Positions 46,153 to 55,275 are shown, counted from the first letter of the stretch. The stretch: 64,000 bases of DNA from an uncultured Alistipes sp. (GCA_900769405.1 CAAGGL010000030.1:56824-120823); one strand, 5' to 3'. Numbers and translations are program-made. The notes: generated from the letters alone by a model not told the origin.

Positions 46153-47205
46153 TCAGTTTTTAGGTGGTTGTTGCGAGTGATCTCGTTTGGCGAGGTGGCG
46201 TTTGTTCTCGGGATTCCAATTCGAATGGTCGAGGTTCTGCTCGTTGTTGATAGCCAGCAGCGGCAGCAGGAACAGCCACGTGGTCACGCAGAACGGTGCG
46301 GTGAGCGTCGCAATACCCAACGGCAGCAGCAGGACGTTCATCGCCGCCTGCATAAAGACCGTGACGATCGTGGCGATGATGGCCCAAAGTGCCGAGTGCA
46401 GGTTGGGTTTATAGAATACCACGCCGATTGCCAGGGCGGTCAGCACCGCGCTGAAACTATACAATCCGTGCGATGTCTCGGCTCCCGACGTACCAAAAAC
46501 GAGCGCTACGAGCAGTGCCAATGCCGAGCCTCCGAAGGCGGTCAGCGCGGCGATGGGTGAGCTTATGGCCAAGCCAATCAGGAAGAGTAGTCCCGTTACC
46601 CACGACTCGATCAGGAAGACCTGCGAAACGCCTTCCAGACAGTAGGTTATGAGGTTCACAAGATGCAGGTCGATTGTCGATGAGAAGACCTCGGGCAGAG
46701 TCGGGTCGGGCAGATGTTCGGGCGGCATCGAGTTCATTGCGCGTGCCGCCAGAATGAAGATCCACGTACAGAATACGAACGGGAAGGTGAACGAATTGAC
46801 CCTCCACGGAGCCATCACGTTGTTCATACCCGTGCGCACCCATACGGTCATTGCCGAGCAGAGCACCAGTGCGATCCACACCCACACGGTGTTGCCCAGA
46901 AAGGTTGGGAAGGCACACCCGACAAGCACGCCATTGAAGCCCCACAGACCCTGCTTACCGTCGTCCGAGGGCATATCGATCAGATAGCCCGTCAGCGTCG
47001 ATACGAACAGACCGAGCAGCGCTCCCCACGCCACCTCGGGCGTGTGTGACGAGTAGGCGCCCCAGAATATGCCGATGATGAACAGCAGTCCGGTCCACGC
47101 GCTGGGCTGGAACATCACCTGCGCCGCACCGCGAAGAAAGATTCGCAGGTGTTCGAGCGGTGAGAGGTTACGTAGCTCGTTGTTGAGTTTAAGATTTGAC
47201 ATCAT
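46153..47205 (-). CDS. UT-family urea channel
   Basis: 350 residues, about ten helices arranged as two similar halves, as in SLC14/dvUT urea channels. The N-terminal half has VMFQPSAWTGLLFIIGIFWG and LWGFNGVLVGCAFPTFLG; the second half repeats the pattern in VFLIESWVTGLLFLIGLAIS and LYSFSAVLTALAIGVVF. The PSAWTG and FNGVLVG motifs line the urea pore. It sits between ureD and the nickel importer, so substrate and cofactor entry are both encoded with the enzyme. A ~20-residue charged tail ends it. Confidence 0.92.
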   Translation of the reverse strand: MMSNLKLNNELRNLSPLEHLRIFLRGAAQVMFQPSAWTGLLFIIGIFWGAYSSHTPEVAWGALLGLFVSTLTGYLIDMPSDDGKQGLWGFNGVLVGCAFPTFLGNTVWVWIALVLCSAMTVWVRTGMNNVMAPWRVNSFTFPFVFCTWIFILAARAMNSMPPEHLPDPTLPEVFSSTIDLHLVNLITYCLEGVSQVFLIESWVTGLLFLIGLAISSPIAALTAFGGSALALLVALVFGTSGAETSHGLYSFSAVLTALAIGVVFYKPNLHSALWAIIATIVTVFMQAAMNVLLLPLGIATLTAPFCVTTWLFLLPLLAINNEQNLDHSNWNPENKRHLAKRDHSQQPPKN

Positions 47206-47230
47206 AGCTTTTTAAGTGTTTGTTAATGAT

Positions 47231-48139
47231 TTATCTCCACGGAAATTCGGCGGGTAGCGAGCACCCCTTCACCTCGCGGCGCACCGTCGAGCAGATCTCG
47301 CGGATTGTGCGCTTGACCCTCATCGAGTCGTTACCCAAAACCCTGATCATCAGTCCGCAATGCGCAGGCAGGCGCGTGACGGCAACGGCAATGTCGGCTT
47401 CGCGGTCGATCCTCGATACGATCTGCGGATAGATTGCCTCGATGCTCCGCTCGGGCGCGAGCAGAAAGCAGTTGCCGAGTATGCTCCAATCGGCCATTGC
47501 GCCCAACGATTCGGGTGCCAGACGCGAGGGCTCGATCACCATTCGCTCGTCGAACAGCCGTTCGCCATCGGGGCGCGAGGCCGAGGTTGCGATCGAGAGA
47601 ATGTCGAAGACGAAGTGCTCGCCGCCGCGTTTGTGCCGTCGTCCGCTCAGGTAGATCTCCGAGAAGAAGAGCGTCGCCGTCGGATCGATCACGATCTGAG
47701 TCGATGCCGAGTAGCGCGTATGGCGGCACGGAATGGTTGGCTCGGGCAGATATTCGAGATAGCTATCAGCTTCGAGCTCAAAGGTTTGCACGAGCGAGGA
47801 GTAGTTGCGCTGCATCTCGGCAAGTTTGGTTGCCGCGCCCGTCGAGATGTGAGCAAAGGCGTCGCGGCGCAACCGAATGAGGTGCTCGTAGCGATCGCCA
47901 TCGACATTCGGTCCGCCCGACGAGAGGAGATAGACGCAAGGCATCGCGGGCATCGACTCGTCGAAATAGAGTTCCTGCTGCACGATGATCGGGGTGCGGC
48001 GCTCCAACTCACGAAGTATCGAACGCCCTCGGTCGTCCAGCTCGAAGATCATACGCAGGTAGCCCCGCTTGCCTGCGGAGGCCGAGGGGGCACCGCGATC
48101 GGCGCGGAGGTAGTGCTCGAATTGGCGGGGAGCGTTCAT
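47231..48139 (-). CDS. ureD: Urease accessory protein UreD
   Basis: 302 residues, the scaffold that docks on apo-urease and channels nickel together with UreF and UreG. Family features are [52 protein letters not shown] and a beta-rich middle with [19 protein letters not shown]. The start overlaps the ureG stop by 4 bases. The gene comes last among the accessory genes, a different place from the ureDABC order of enterobacteria. Confidence 0.88.
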   Translation of the reverse strand: MNAPRQFEHYLRADRGAPSASAGKRGYLRMIFELDDRGRSILRELERRTPIIVQQELYFDESMPAMPCVYLLSSGGPNVDGDRYEHLIRLRRDAFAHISTGAATKLAEMQRNYSSLVQTFELEADSYLEYLPEPTIPCRHTRYSASTQIVIDPTATLFFSEIYLSGRRHKRGGEHFVFDILSIATSASRPDGERLFDERMVIEPSRLAPESLGAMADWSILGNCFLLAPERSIEAIYPQIVSRIDREADIAVAVTRLPAHCGLMIRVLGNDSMRVKRTIREICSTVRREVKGCSLPAEFPWR

Positions 48140-48810
48140 CGTTGTGTCGTGCTATTTTGTTGAGTGACAGGGCTGTCGAACAGCGCCATACGGCGTATCA
48201 GTTCGATCAGTTCGTCGATGCCTTCGCCCGTGAAGCAGTTGGTCATCACGGTCGGGCGCTCGCCACGCATCGCCAGCGAGTCGCGTCGCATCACGTCGAG
48301 CGAGGCGTGAACGTAGGGAGCCAAGTCGGTCTTGTTGATGACGAGGATATCCGAGTGCGAGATGCCGGGGCCATCCTTGCGGGGGATCTTGTCGCCCGCC
48401 GCCACGTCGATCACATAGATAAAGAAATCGACCAGCGCAGGCGAGAAGGTGAGCGTCAGGTTGTCGCCACCCGACTCGATCAGCACCACATCGGCGTCGG
48501 GAAAACGAGCCTCCATCTCCTCGACCGCCGCAATGTTCATCGAGGGGTCCTCGCGCACGGCGGTGTGGGGGCAGGCGCCCGTCTCGACACCGATGATACG
48601 CTCCTCGACCAGAATACCTTTGAGCATACGGCGCACGTGCTCGGCATCTTCGGTGGTCACCACGTCGTTGGTGATGACCAGCACTTTGTGTCCGAGCGCG
48701 AGCAGTCGCGGCGTTATGGCCTCGATCAGGGCGGTTTTGCCCGATCCGACGGGTCCGCCAATGCCTATTCGGCAGGTGTTGTTATTCATTGTTTGAAGAT
48801 TGATTTTCAA
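48136..48810 (-). CDS. ureG: Urease accessory GTPase UreG
   Basis: 224-residue SIMIBI GTPase that delivers nickel to urease on GTP hydrolysis. Shown by the P-loop [17 protein letters not shown], the nickel/zinc CPH motif in [36 protein letters not shown] (switch regions) and [11 protein letters not shown] for guanine binding. UreF's gene ends immediately before the start, and ureD overlaps the end by 4 bases. The start at [11 protein letters not shown] is uncertain by a few codons. Confidence 0.96.
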   Translation of the reverse strand: MKINLQTMNNNTCRIGIGGPVGSGKTALIEAITPRLLALGHKVLVITNDVVTTEDAEHVRRMLKGILVEERIIGVETGACPHTAVREDPSMNIAAVEEMEARFPDADVVLIESGGDNLTLTFSPALVDFFIYVIDVAAGDKIPRKDGPGISHSDILVINKTDLAPYVHASLDVMRRDSLAMRGERPTVMTNCFTGEGIDELIELIRRMALFDSPVTQQNSTTQR

Positions 48811-49497
48811 TTAGTTCATAAACATTCGCGCAGTGCCGCGCTCGTGCAACGCCGCCAATACATCGAGCTCGGGTGCAAAGGTGTACATCTGGTCGATATC
48901 CAGCTTTGCAACCTGCTCATAGAGCTCCTCGATACGCTTGGCGAGCGTGGTGATGATGCGCTGCGTGTCGTAGTGCGTCACGCGCAGACAGCGTAGCGCC
49001 GCATTGAGCGTGGTGGTCATCACGCCATATTGCTGTGCCGCAAAGAGCTGGCTCTCGTCCAGCCCTTCGACCGCAAATAGGATACCCTGTGTCACGGGGT
49101 AGGTGCCTGCGATGTGGCGGGCGGCGATGTCGTCGCGCCAACGCACAATTAGCTTATTCTCGGTCGTTTGCGCAGCCAGCTCGGCGAGTTTGCGACCCAT
49201 ACGGCAATTCATCTGTCGCAGCTCCTCGTTCAGTTTGCAACGCAGCAGCCGCGCGTCGACATCGCACAGAGCCTCGTAGTCGGCACTGAGTGTCGCGCGA
49301 CGGGCGGCGAGGGCGGCAATGCCGTCGGTTGTGGCCGATTGGCGCAACACCGCATCGACAAAGCGACAGAGCGTCGCCGCATCGTGAACAATACGCTGCT
49401 CGACCGCCGTTTCGAGCGAATTGGAGAACGCGAACGCCCCAACGGGCAGTGCCGAGTCAGCGAATTGTAGCAGGTGAATGATCTGTGTCAGAGTCAT
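48811..49497 (-). CDS. ureF: Urease accessory protein UreF
   Basis: 228-residue all-helical partner of UreD and UreG. The N-terminal block LLQFADSALPVGAFAFSNSL and the late GILFAVEGLDESQLFAAQQY fit the family, as does the C-terminal LDVLAALHERGTARMFMN with its conserved RLF-type tail. It overlaps ureE by 4 bases and is directly followed by ureG. Confidence 0.92.
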   Translation of the reverse strand: MTLTQIIHLLQFADSALPVGAFAFSNSLETAVEQRIVHDAATLCRFVDAVLRQSATTDGIAALAARRATLSADYEALCDVDARLLRCKLNEELRQMNCRMGRKLAELAAQTTENKLIVRWRDDIAARHIAGTYPVTQGILFAVEGLDESQLFAAQQYGVMTTTLNAALRCLRVTHYDTQRIITTLAKRIEELYEQVAKLDIDQMYTFAPELDVLAALHERGTARMFMN

Positions 49498-50066
49498 TTC
49501 GTGGTGCTGTGATGGTGTGAGTGCTCGGCTGTTGCAGGGTCGGTACCGCCGAACAGTCGTCGCACCTCGTGCGGAGCGAGGTAGGGGATTACCTCCGCCC
49601 CGCGACGAAACGAGATGCTAATGTTTTCGATTGCGTGCGTGCGCATCACACTCTCCATCACCTTGCGGTCGATCGTCATCGGCACAAAGACGCGCGTGCC
49701 CTTGACCACCGCCGGCCAGTGCTGGTTGCCGATGGCGTGACCGAGCTCGAAGGCCGTGCGGGCGATATACTCGGGCGTGAAACGCACCAAACGATCCATC
49801 TCGATGACCATCACCTCGTGCATCTGCACATCGACCACCAGCGCGCGATGATTCTCGGGATCGTAGTCGAGAATGTCGCCATCGGAGAGTCGCTGCCCGC
49901 GCCCGAGCGAGATGGCATACTGCTCACCGCGATCGCTCGTGACCACCAGACGGCTCTTTTGTGCGCTCCATTGGTCGAGTGCGAGGCTCTCGATCTGTAC
50001 CGATCGCAGAGCCTCAGTCCACTCGTTAGAGTGCACATTGCCAATGATTTGCGTATAGACCTTCAT
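49494..50066 (-). CDS. ureE: Urease accessory nickel metallochaperone UreE
   Basis: 190 residues from the ATG at 50,064-50,066 (MKVYTQIIGNVHSNEW). A longer frame to 50,081 would overlap the end of ureC, so the shorter start is preferred. The N-terminal domain binds partners; the C-terminal domain has AIGNQHWPAVVKGTRVFVPM, whose His binds nickel in the dimer, and the tail EHSHHHSTTK is His-rich. This type of tail stores extra metal. It overlaps ureF by 4 bases. Confidence 0.92.
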   Translation of the reverse strand: MKVYTQIIGNVHSNEWTEALRSVQIESLALDQWSAQKSRLVVTSDRGEQYAISLGRGQRLSDGDILDYDPENHRALVVDVQMHEVMVIEMDRLVRFTPEYIARTAFELGHAIGNQHWPAVVKGTRVFVPMTIDRKVMESVMRTHAIENISISFRRGAEVIPYLAPHEVRRLFGGTDPATAEHSHHHSTTK

Positions 50067-50068
50067 CG

Positions 50069-51787
50069 TTAGCTGAACCAATAGAGCTGTGCAAGTGCAA
50101 ATCGCTCGGCAGGTTTAACGTAGGCGTGAACGCCATCGACCATAACCTCGAACGTCTCGGGATTGATCTCGATGCGGGGTGCGGCGCAGTTGAGCACCAT
50201 ATCGGCCTTCGAGATCTGGCGTGTGCGACGTACGGGGCATACCTGACGCTGCAAACCGAGTCGCTCGGCAATGCCGCTCTGGAACGCCGCATTCGACACG
50301 AACGAGAGGCAGGTGGCGGGCATCGACGAGCCGAAGCCACCGAACATCGGACGATAGAGGCAGGGCTGAGGTGTGGGCAGCGAGGCATTCGGGTCGCCCA
50401 TATTCGACCAGTTGATCAGACCGCCCTTGATAACCATTTTGGGTTTTGCACCGAAAAATGCAGGCTCCCAGAGCACCAGGTCGGCAACCTTGCCGCGCTC
50501 GATCGAACCGATGTAGTCCGACACACCGAATGTAATGGCGGGGTTGATTGTAACCTTCGCTAAATATCTGAGTACGCGATAGTTGTCGTTGTCAGCGCTA
50601 TCCTCTTTCAGGCGACCGCACGCCGCCTTCATATACGATGCCATCTGCACGGCACGCATATACGACTCACCCACGCGACCCATAGCCTGCGAGTCGGACG
50701 AGATCATCGACAGCACACCCAGATCGTGCAGTACGTTCTCGGCTGCCTGCGTCTCGGGACGTACGCGGCTCTCGGCAAAGGCAACGTCCGAAGGGATCTT
50801 CGGGTTGAGGTTGTGGCACACCATAATCATATCGAACAGCTCGGCCTGCGAGTTGATACCGAAGGGCAGGGTGGGGTTGGTCGATGAGGGGAGCACGAAG
50901 GGCATCGAGGCCACTTTCAGCAGGTCGGGTGCGTGACCGCCACCTGCACCCTCGGTGTGGTAGGTGTGGATCGTGCGACCGTCGATTGCGGCGATCGTAT
51001 CCTCGACAAAACCACTCTCGTTGAGCGTGTCGGTGTGGATCGCAACCTGCACGTCGTAGTTGTCGGCAACGCCGAGCGCAGCGCGGATAGCGGCGGGGGT
51101 CGAGCCCCAATCCTCGTGAATCTTCAAGCCGCACGCACCCGCCTCGATCTGCTCGATCATCGGGCGTGCGGTGGCGCAGTTACCCTTGCCGAGCAGACCG
51201 ACATTGATGGGCAGACCCTCGAACGCACGCAGAATCATCTCGATCGACCAGCGACCCGAAGTGATTGTGGTTCCGTTAGTTCCGTCGGTGGGGCCGATAC
51301 CGCCGCCAAAGAGCGTCGTGATACCGCCACTCAGTGCGTGGTAGGCCTGCTGGGGCGAGATGACGTGTACGTGGCCGTCGATACCGCCCGCCGTGAGGAT
51401 CAGGTGCTCTCCCGAAATGGCGTCGGTCGCCGCACCCGTGATCAGCTCGGGCGAAACACCCTCCATCGTGTTGGGGTTGCCAGCCTTGCCCAGACCCGCA
51501 ATGCGACCATTCTTGATACCCACGTCGGCCTTCACCACACCCTGAATCGGGTCGATGACCGTCACGTTGGTGATCACCAGATCGAGTGCACCCTCATCCG
51601 ATGTGATCGTGTTCGCCAGACCCATACCGTCGCGGATCGTCTTACCGCCGCCATAGACCGCCTCGTCGCCATAGACGCGCAGGTCGCGCTCGATTTCGAC
51701 ATAGAGATTGCTGTCGCCCAGGCGGATCTTGTCGCCTACGGTCGGACCAAACAGATTGTTATATTCTTGACGCGAAATTTTTGCCAT
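50069..51787 (-). CDS. ureC: Urease subunit alpha
   Basis: 572-residue catalytic subunit that hydrolyses urea to ammonia and carbamate at a dinickel site. Metal ligands visible are His-x-His in [13 protein letters not shown], the carbamylated Lys in [13 protein letters not shown], His in [13 protein letters not shown] and in [15 protein letters not shown], and the late Asp in [12 protein letters not shown]. The active-site flap reads [13 protein letters not shown]; the Cys and catalytic His are kept, but the second His of the common CHH is Asn. The frame starts [20 protein letters not shown]. ureB ends 5 bases before it. Confidence 0.98.
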   Translation of the reverse strand: MAKISRQEYNNLFGPTVGDKIRLGDSNLYVEIERDLRVYGDEAVYGGGKTIRDGMGLANTITSDEGALDLVITNVTVIDPIQGVVKADVGIKNGRIAGLGKAGNPNTMEGVSPELITGAATDAISGEHLILTAGGIDGHVHVISPQQAYHALSGGITTLFGGGIGPTDGTNGTTITSGRWSIEMILRAFEGLPINVGLLGKGNCATARPMIEQIEAGACGLKIHEDWGSTPAAIRAALGVADNYDVQVAIHTDTLNESGFVEDTIAAIDGRTIHTYHTEGAGGGHAPDLLKVASMPFVLPSSTNPTLPFGINSQAELFDMIMVCHNLNPKIPSDVAFAESRVRPETQAAENVLHDLGVLSMISSDSQAMGRVGESYMRAVQMASYMKAACGRLKEDSADNDNYRVLRYLAKVTINPAITFGVSDYIGSIERGKVADLVLWEPAFFGAKPKMVIKGGLINWSNMGDPNASLPTPQPCLYRPMFGGFGSSMPATCLSFVSNAAFQSGIAERLGLQRQVCPVRRTRQISKADMVLNCAAPRIEINPETFEVMVDGVHAYVKPAERFALAQLYWFS

Positions 51788-51792
51788 AATCG

Positions 51793-52287
51793 TTATTGTT
51801 TTTCAGAGTTTTTATTGTTGTTGCAGCAGCAGGCGAAGCCTCGTTTGTGCATTCGGCGGAATGCGGTCGCGCGTGTCGGATAGTAAACCGGATCGTCCTC
51901 GATGCCCGCGTAACCCATTACAAGTGAGTTGAATCCGATGATGCGTCGTTTGCCGGCAAAGGGCACGACCTCGACCTCGCGCTCGTCACCCGGCTCGAAA
52001 CGAATGGCCGTCGTGGCGGGAATGTTGAGGTGGGTACCGAAGGCCGCCTCGCGGTCGAACTCCAAGTAGCGGTTGACCTCGAAAAAGTGGAAGTGCGAGC
52101 CGACCTGAATGGGTCTGTCGCCCGTGTTGCGCACGGTCAGTTTGGTCGTCGGGCGACCTGCGTTATATTCGATATCCTCGCTGCGGAGCACGACGCCACC
52201 GATCGGTGCGGGCTGCTCGGGCGCGAATCCAGCGCCTGCACCATAGAGTGCCGAGGCGGGATTGGGAGTGTTGGTTTTTGTTGCCAT
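51793..52287 (-). CDS. ureB: Urease subunit beta, extended
   Basis: 164 residues. The core ([68 protein letters not shown]) is a normal UreB of about 100 residues. It has about 20 extra residues in front and about 40 behind, ending in a Cys triplet ([15 protein letters not shown]). Three adjacent Cys near the C terminus are unusual for UreB and could bind metal or be cosmetic. ureA ends 8 bases upstream. Confidence 0.95.
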   Translation of the reverse strand: MATKTNTPNPASALYGAGAGFAPEQPAPIGGVVLRSEDIEYNAGRPTTKLTVRNTGDRPIQVGSHFHFFEVNRYLEFDREAAFGTHLNIPATTAIRFEPGDEREVEVVPFAGKRRIIGFNSLVMGYAGIEDDPVYYPTRATAFRRMHKRGFACCCNNNKNSEKQ

Positions 52288-52295
52288 AATTGCCT

Positions 52296-52598
52296 CTATT
52301 TGATAGGTTTGTGAATACTTACAAGGCGCGAGCCGTCGGTGAAAACCGCCTCGACCTGCAACAGATCGATCATATCGGCAACGCCCTCCATTACGTCGTT
52401 ACGCGTCAGCACGCCTGCGGCCAGGGTCATCACCTCCTCGACCGTTTTACCCTCGCGCGCACCCTCCAATGCCGCCGAAGTGATGTAGGCAACCGCCTCG
52501 GGATGGTTGAGTTTCAGACCGCGCTCCTTGCGTCGTTCGGCAATCGCGCCGAGTGACAGCAACAATAATTTGTCAATCTCTTTTGGTGTTAAATGCAT
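52296..52598 (-). CDS. ureA: Urease subunit gamma
   Basis: 100 residues, the smallest structural subunit of the trimeric enzyme unit. Start [20 protein letters not shown], then [20 protein letters not shown] and [20 protein letters not shown] are family-typical, ending with [14 protein letters not shown]. It heads the operon ureABC-EFG-D. No clear TAnnTTTG box is seen upstream on this strand, so regulation differs from the standard promoters in the window or the box is degenerate. Confidence 0.97.
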   Translation of the reverse strand: MHLTPKEIDKLLLLSLGAIAERRKERGLKLNHPEAVAYITSAALEGAREGKTVEEVMTLAAGVLTRNDVMEGVADMIDLLQVEAVFTDGSRLVSIHKPIK

Positions 52599-52662
52599 AA
52601 TTGAAAGTTTTAGATTGTGAACATTGTGTACTCGATGCGGGGCAAAGAGTGTGCCAGCCGAT

Positions 52663-52693
52663 TTTGAAATTTGGCGTTTCGGTATTAATTTTG
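52663..52693 (+). promoter_or_regulatory. Promoter of crcB
   Basis: TTTG (52,663-52,666), 19 bases, then TAATTTTG (52,686-52,693) match the Bacteroidota consensus exactly, 30 bases before the ATG. A fluoride riboswitch is not recognisable in the short leader. Confidence 0.85.
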
Positions 52694-52723
52694 TTGGAGT
52701 GTTTTTCGACTAAAACTTCTATT

Positions 52724-53110
52724 ATGAATATGATAAAAATGATGCTTCTGGCGGGTACGGGCGGTTTCCTGGGTACCTGCCTGCGATTCCTGACGGGGCG
52801 TCTGTGTACGGCGCTCGGTGCCGCGATATTCCCCTGGGGAACATTCGTGGTGAATGTGGTGGGTAGCTTTGTGATCGGAGTGCTGTTTGGATATGCCGAG
52901 CGCACGACGCTGATCACCGCGGCGATGAATGCGCTGCTGATCACGGGTTTCTGTGGCGGTTTCACGACCTTCTCGTCATTTTCGCACGATATGCTGTCGC
53001 TGATCGAACATCGCCAATATCTCTACTTCGGTCTGTATGCCGTGCTGAGTTTCGCACTCGGTCTGTTGATGGTGTGGCTCGGTCGCGAATTGGTCGTAAG
53101 GCACGTCTAA
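52724..53110 (+). CDS. crcB: CrcB/Fluc fluoride channel
   Basis: 128 residues, four helices, an inner-membrane fluoride exporter that acts as a dimer. The ATG at 52,724 (MNMIKMMLLAGTGGFLGT) is 31 bases after the promoter and preferred over the longer frame from 52,601. Family motifs are GGFLGTCLRFLTGRLC, FPWGTFVVNVVGSFVIGVLF (the Asn of the pore) and ITGFCGGFTTFSSFSHD with its Phe box and the sodium-site GFCGGFTTFS. It is divergent from the urease operon. Confidence 0.95.
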   Translation: MNMIKMMLLAGTGGFLGTCLRFLTGRLCTALGAAIFPWGTFVVNVVGSFVIGVLFGYAERTTLITAAMNALLITGFCGGFTTFSSFSHDMLSLIEHRQYLYFGLYAVLSFALGLLMVWLGRELVVRHV

Positions 53111-53127
53111 TCGGCGCAGGCAACAAA

Positions 53128-53161
53128 AAAACAGCGAAGGCATCACGACCTTCGCTGTTTT
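53128..53161. terminator. Shared terminator of crcB and the PagL-like gene
   Basis: ACAGCGAAGG (53,131-53,140) and CCTTCGCTGT (53,149-53,158) form a perfect stem flanked by A-run on the left and TTT on the right. It lies between two genes that end towards each other, so both can use it. Confidence 0.85.
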
Positions 53162-53186
53162 GTGTTTTTATAATCTAAGTAGGCTC

Positions 53187-54434
53187 TTACAATCTCACGC
53201 CGACCGAGAACTCCAAGTATTCGGCCTTGATGCTGTGCGACTTGATCGCAAAGCCCACGAACGTATCGCCGAGCTTGGGGAAGTAGTAGCGGATACCCGC
53301 CTTCTCGTAGTGCCAGCCGCGCTCGCGGTCGCCCGCAGCCTTAGCCTCGGGACCATTCACGCCCTTATGACGATAAGGGTAGGCACCGATAGCCACGTGC
53401 ACCGCAAAGTTGCGCCAATAGACCTCCTGCACCACCGCGATACCGACCGACAGCGGATTATAACCGGGGCTGTTGTCCACCGCCTGATCGCCATAGAACA
53501 CGCGGTCGCTCGCCTCCAACTCCTTCATATTCGACGAGTAGAACATATCAAGACCAAGACCCGTAGCATAGCGCATCGAGTAGCGGTAGAGAGCATCGAA
53601 ACTGAGCGAGAACTTGGGGTGTGCTTTGAGCTTTGCAGCCGCCTCGGCCTTCTTCACGGGGTCGGGCTCGCTCTCGACGTAGGCATTCCACTCGGCCATA
53701 CAGGTGTGTACGCCACCACCCGCGACGATCATATACTGCATTCCCTTCTCCCAATCGCGCTCGAAGTTGTACTTCTTGGTATATTTCTTATAGTCGTAGT
53801 CGCTCATTCGGTAGCGTGCAAACAGACCCACACCCATACCGTTCAGCGCCTCGTTGGGAAGGTCAAGACGACCATTCGAGAAGTGGCGGAACATAAAGTT
53901 GGCACCCGCCTCCCAGCGCTTGCCGATGTGCACCTTGCCAAATACGCCTGCACCAAAGTAGGCCATAAAGGGGGCACTGAGCCAGTTGTTACCGGGGTTG
54001 TTCACGGGGTCATATCTGCCGGGGTTGTATGTAGCACCGAAGTTCAGAAGATAACCTGCCGAGAAGTGCTGCTTTTTCAGGATCGAACGCTCGAACGAAC
54101 CGTACAACGAGTAGAGATCGGGGAACTGCGTCTGGTCGCTGAATTGGAAATTGCTGGTGCGAGCCACCGACGCGCCGATGTTGATCAGCGGGAAACCGAA
54201 GGCCTCGGCGTAGGCATTGCCATTCTCGGGTTTGGTCTGAATACCCACCGCAGCCTCATAGTTCATATATCCGAACGAGGTGAGATTGGGGCGGCTCTTC
54301 TCGATGTCGAAACCATACCAACCCTGCGCCGAGAACGAGAGATCCGAGCTGCTGACCTTCTGCGCAGCAGCGGGCGCTGTGCCGATGGTTATGAGTGTGA
54401 TGAGAGCAAATACGTGTGCGACAAATTGTTTCAT
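53187..54434 (-). CDS. PagL-like lipid A 3-O-deacylase / acyloxyacyl hydrolase
   Basis: 415 residues with a cleavable signal peptide (FALITLITIGTAPAAAQ). The protein is a predicted outer-membrane barrel ending in a strand with terminal Leu (YLEFSVGVRL). The stretch FMFRHFSNGRLDLPNEALNG carries a His-x-Ser-Asn arrangement like that of PagL catalytic residues, so deacylation of lipid A is likely; it is longer than Salmonella PagL. Substrate in this organism is inferred. A -7 box (54,461-54,468) precedes it. Confidence 0.75.
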   Translation of the reverse strand: MKQFVAHVFALITLITIGTAPAAAQKVSSSDLSFSAQGWYGFDIEKSRPNLTSFGYMNYEAAVGIQTKPENGNAYAEAFGFPLINIGASVARTSNFQFSDQTQFPDLYSLYGSFERSILKKQHFSAGYLLNFGATYNPGRYDPVNNPGNNWLSAPFMAYFGAGVFGKVHIGKRWEAGANFMFRHFSNGRLDLPNEALNGMGVGLFARYRMSDYDYKKYTKKYNFERDWEKGMQYMIVAGGGVHTCMAEWNAYVESEPDPVKKAEAAAKLKAHPKFSLSFDALYRYSMRYATGLGLDMFYSSNMKELEASDRVFYGDQAVDNSPGYNPLSVGIAVVQEVYWRNFAVHVAIGAYPYRHKGVNGPEAKAAGDRERGWHYEKAGIRYYFPKLGDTFVGFAIKSHSIKAEYLEFSVGVRL

Positions 54435-54460
54435 ATCGTTGGGTTAATTTGATTCGGTCG

Positions 54461-54468
54461 CAAAGATA
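54461..54468 (-). promoter_or_regulatory. -7 box of the PagL-like gene
   Basis: caaagata on the plus strand reads TATCTTTG on the minus strand, 27 bases before the ATG. Confidence 0.5.
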
Positions 54469-54513
54469 CATAATTTTTCGCAAATCATCGCGCGCGCTCG
54501 AAAAGGCCAACAA

Positions 54514-54548
54514 AAAAGCCCGCCCGATCATCGTATCGGGCGGGGCTT
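54514..54548 (-). terminator. Terminator of the YjdM-like gene
   Basis: GCCCGCCCGAT and ATCGGGCGGGGC pair around TCATCGT-like loop bases, and leftward transcription then reads TTTTTTG. Confidence 0.8.
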
Positions 54549-54641
54549 ATGGAATGTCTTCGGAGAGATGATACTCCCCGCGAAATTCATCTTGTGTTTG
54601 GGCTTGAAATGCAGTACTCGCCCGAGCGGATTCGGGTTGCG

Positions 54642-54974
54642 TTATTTCTTCAAGAAGCAGGTTTTCAGTACGATACTGCTGCCCTCGATCTTGCAATCAA
54701 CCTCCTCGGGATTCTCGGTCAGGCGGATACTCTTAACTTTGGTACCGCGCTTGATGACCATCGACGAGCCACGCACCTTCAAATCCTTGATAACGGTCAC
54801 CGAGTCGCCGTCGAGCAGTTCGGCGCCATTGCTGTCCTTGGGCACGTCTGCACTTGCGTCTGCGGTTGCGTTCTCGCCGTCGAACTCGTAAGCGCAATCG
54901 GGACAAACATACAACGACCCGTCAAAATATACATACTCGCCCCCACACTTCGGGCATTTGGTAATTTCACTCAT
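54642..54974 (-). CDS. YjdM/PhnA-like zinc-ribbon protein
   Basis: 110 residues. An N-terminal zinc ribbon with two Cys pairs, KCPKCGGEYVYFDGSLYVCP then DCAYEF, is followed by a linker and an SH3-like barrel (LDGDSVTVIKDLKVRGSSMV, IKRGTKVKSIRLTENPEEV, CKIEGSSIVLKTCFLKK). The family is called alkylphosphonate utilisation protein PhnA or YjdM, though a role in phosphonate use has not been established. It has its own -7 box and terminator. It is the last typical G+C-rich gene before the island. Confidence 0.88.
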   Translation of the reverse strand: MSEITKCPKCGGEYVYFDGSLYVCPDCAYEFDGENATADASADVPKDSNGAELLDGDSVTVIKDLKVRGSSMVIKRGTKVKSIRLTENPEEVDCKIEGSSIVLKTCFLKK

Positions 54975-55041
54975 AAGAATCTGTATTTTATTTTGTAATT
55001 AATTTTCTTAACCCTTCCCGCAACGCCTATTCGTCGCGAGT

Positions 55042-55116
55042 TAATCAGAGCACAAAGGTACGATTTTTTATGGAATTTGGGTTAAATGGTTGATAAATAA
55101 TGCCACACGGGAAGCT
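55042..55116. repeat. Imperfect direct repeat, copy 1
   Basis: From TAATCAGAGCACAAAGGTA through GTTAAATGGTTGATAAATAATG to AAGCT, this copy matches 55,495-55,570 in order and nearly in length. The core shared part GTTAAAwGGTkGATAAATAATG is 20/22 identical. Copy 1 contains the yjdM -7 box (55,053-55,060). Confidence 0.75.
55053..55060 (-). promoter_or_regulatory. -7 box of the YjdM-like gene
   Basis: caaaggta on the plus strand reads TACCTTTG on the minus strand; the leader to the ATG is about 80 bases. Copy 2 of the direct repeat carries a matching TATCTTTG at 55,505-55,512. Confidence 0.55.
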
Positions 55117-55207
55117 TATATCGTGAGATAGTCCTTTGAGGTAAACGCTTGCCTTATAGTTATATAATGGTAGTTGTCTACAAATTGTAGTCATCTGATG
55201 GGTTAGC

Positions 55208-55234
55208 CAGTTGGTTAGTGCGACTAACCAACTG
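55208..55234. repeat. 27-base perfect palindrome CAGTTGGTTAGT/ACTAACCAACTG
   Basis: Arms of 12 bases around GCG. Its centre, TGGTTAGtgcGACTAACCA, recurs as TGGTTAGcgtGACTAACCA in the palindrome at 55,251-55,275, so they form a related pair about 20 bases apart. An operator pair or RNA hairpins are both possible. Confidence 0.85.
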
Positions 55235-55250
55235 AGGTGTTTGTCGGATC

Positions 55251-55275
55251 AAGTGGTTAGCGTGACTAACCACTT
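55251..55275. repeat. Second GGTTAG palindrome
   Basis: AAGTGGTTAG and CTAACCACTT pair around CGTGA. It shares 16 of 19 central bases with the palindrome just before it; the three that differ are in the loop. Confidence 0.85.

Noticed and set aside
52599..52723. Fluoride riboswitch before crcB
   Set aside because: The leader after the promoter is too short and the conserved crcB-motif stems are not visible.
43399..52723. NikR operator or cobalamin riboswitch controlling the nickel/urease genes
   Set aside because: No long palindrome of the NikR type or B12-box could be found in the gaps.
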